DNA from: Fidelibacterota bacterium
Lineage (GTDB): Bacteria; Fidelibacterota; Marinisomatia; Marinisomatales; Marinisomataceae
NCBI GenBank assembly: GCA_019654715.1
Contig: BPEH01000005.1
Location: 1 to 38,612 of the forward strand
Length of the DNA: 38,612 bases
Direction: 5' to 3'
Shown here piece by piece: positions 38,208 through 38,612 of the stretch. Under the pieces are notes generated by a model. It made no database searches, was not told the origin of the DNA, and saw only the letters and a program-made list of their open reading frames with translations. The position numbers were made by a program, and so were the translations under genes. Position 1 is the first letter of the stretch; each line of letters starts with the position of its first letter.

Positions 38208-38612
38208 ATGAATGAAAAATTAGATCAAAACCTAGAAGATGTGAAAACAGAAGAACTGGTTGCAGACGTTGATAGTGATTTAGTAGAAATCAAAGAAACC
38301 ACCACTAAAAAGATTAAAGATTATCTAAGTAAGGATTTATTTAGTGATATAAAAATAATTTCTGGTAAAGAAGATGATGAAGAAGTTGGCAGTTTAGACA
38401 AATCTGGTTTAAGTGAATATGAAAATACTTTCAAGGATATCTCTGAAAATCAAATTATATCAGCAAAAGTAATCGGAATTAGTGAAAATGATATTATGGT
38501 TGATATAGGTTTTAAATCTGAGGGACTAATCAACAGATCAGAATTTAATAATAAAGACTTACCTGAGATTGGTTCTAAGATTGATATTTTTCTTGAAAAA
38601 TTTGAAGATACT
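38208..38612 (+). CDS. rpsA: 30S ribosomal protein S1, N-terminal part
   Basis: The open frame from ATG 38208 runs off the window after 135 codons. An acidic, low-complexity N-terminal stretch (about residues 1-80) leads to the first S1 domain: ENQIISAKVIGISENDIMVDIGFKSEGLINRSEF, with the strand pattern and the GFKSEGxI motif of S1. Its position after cmk supports the assignment. S1 helps bind mRNA on the 30S subunit, which matters here because most genes lack a Shine-Dalgarno sequence. Confidence 0.92.
   Translation, partial: MNEKLDQNLEDVKTEELVADVDSDLVEIKETTTKKIKDYLSKDLFSDIKIISGKEDDEEVGSLDKSGLSEYENTFKDISENQIISAKVIGISENDIMVDIGFKSEGLINRSEFNNKDLPEIGSKIDIFLEKFEDT

Overview
The window looks like a compact, AT-rich chromosome segment of an uncultured marine bacterium of the FCB (Fibrobacterota-Chlorobiota-Bacteroidota) group, most likely Candidatus Marinimicrobia (SAR406). 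This is inference. It rests on a SecA with a long Bacteroidetes-type insert, an F-type ATPase epsilon subunit without its C-terminal helices, a DUF3098-like protein, a giant surface protein ending in a FlgD-like / type IX secretion C-terminal domain (NYPNPFN motif), Kdo synthesis and TrkA-C-type transport genes, and few Shine-Dalgarno sequences. There are no rRNA genes, insertion sequences, phage genes or CRISPR arrays, and no gene-free stretch longer than about 80 bases.

Layout. 1-6936 (+): the end of an M23 peptidase, a bactofilin, AtpZ/AtpI, then a complete ATP synthase operon (atpB-E-F-H-A-G-D-C). 6955-15394 (+): aspS, phoH, leucine-type dehydrogenase, nusB, secA and a transsulfuration PLP enzyme, closed by a terminator-like hairpin. 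15438-17593 (+): tRNA-Leu(UAG), followed only 3 bases later by an SLC13/RCK transporter, then a pterin dehydratase. 17600-18358 (-): an SDR. 18415-19385 (+): kdsD. 19377-27728 (-): a block containing a DUF3098-like membrane protein, an embedded tRNA-Asp, a saccharopine-dehydrogenase-like enzyme, a lipoprotein with PKD and cohesin-like domains, a ~1590-residue beta-propeller surface protein with a dockerin-like module, and a second saccharopine-dehydrogenase-like protein. 27793-38612 (+): mltG, pcrA/uvrD helicase, a Fur-family regulator, a YhaM-like OB/HD protein whose HD metal ligands are lost, an orphan outer-membrane-barrel-like protein, HNH nuclease, trpS, scpA, scpB, rluB, cmk and the start of rpsA.

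Most genes are housekeeping and tightly packed with overlapping starts and stops, so they are probably co-transcribed in long units. The most distinctive part is the minus-strand surface cluster. A predicted cell-surface lipoprotein carrying a cohesin-like domain lies 4 bases upstream of a predicted secreted protein carrying a dockerin-like double loop, which suggests a matched anchoring pair.

Sequence quality caveat: several genes are broken by single-base indels, mostly in homopolymers. They are very dense between about 4750 and 9350 (atpG, atpD, atpC, aspS, phoH), frequent at 20.3-26.9 kb, and isolated at about 16180, 18710 and 35230. Because these are essential genes with intact protein sequence in shifting frames, I treat them as assembly or base-calling errors. 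Such genes are annotated as single CDSs with the break points given.
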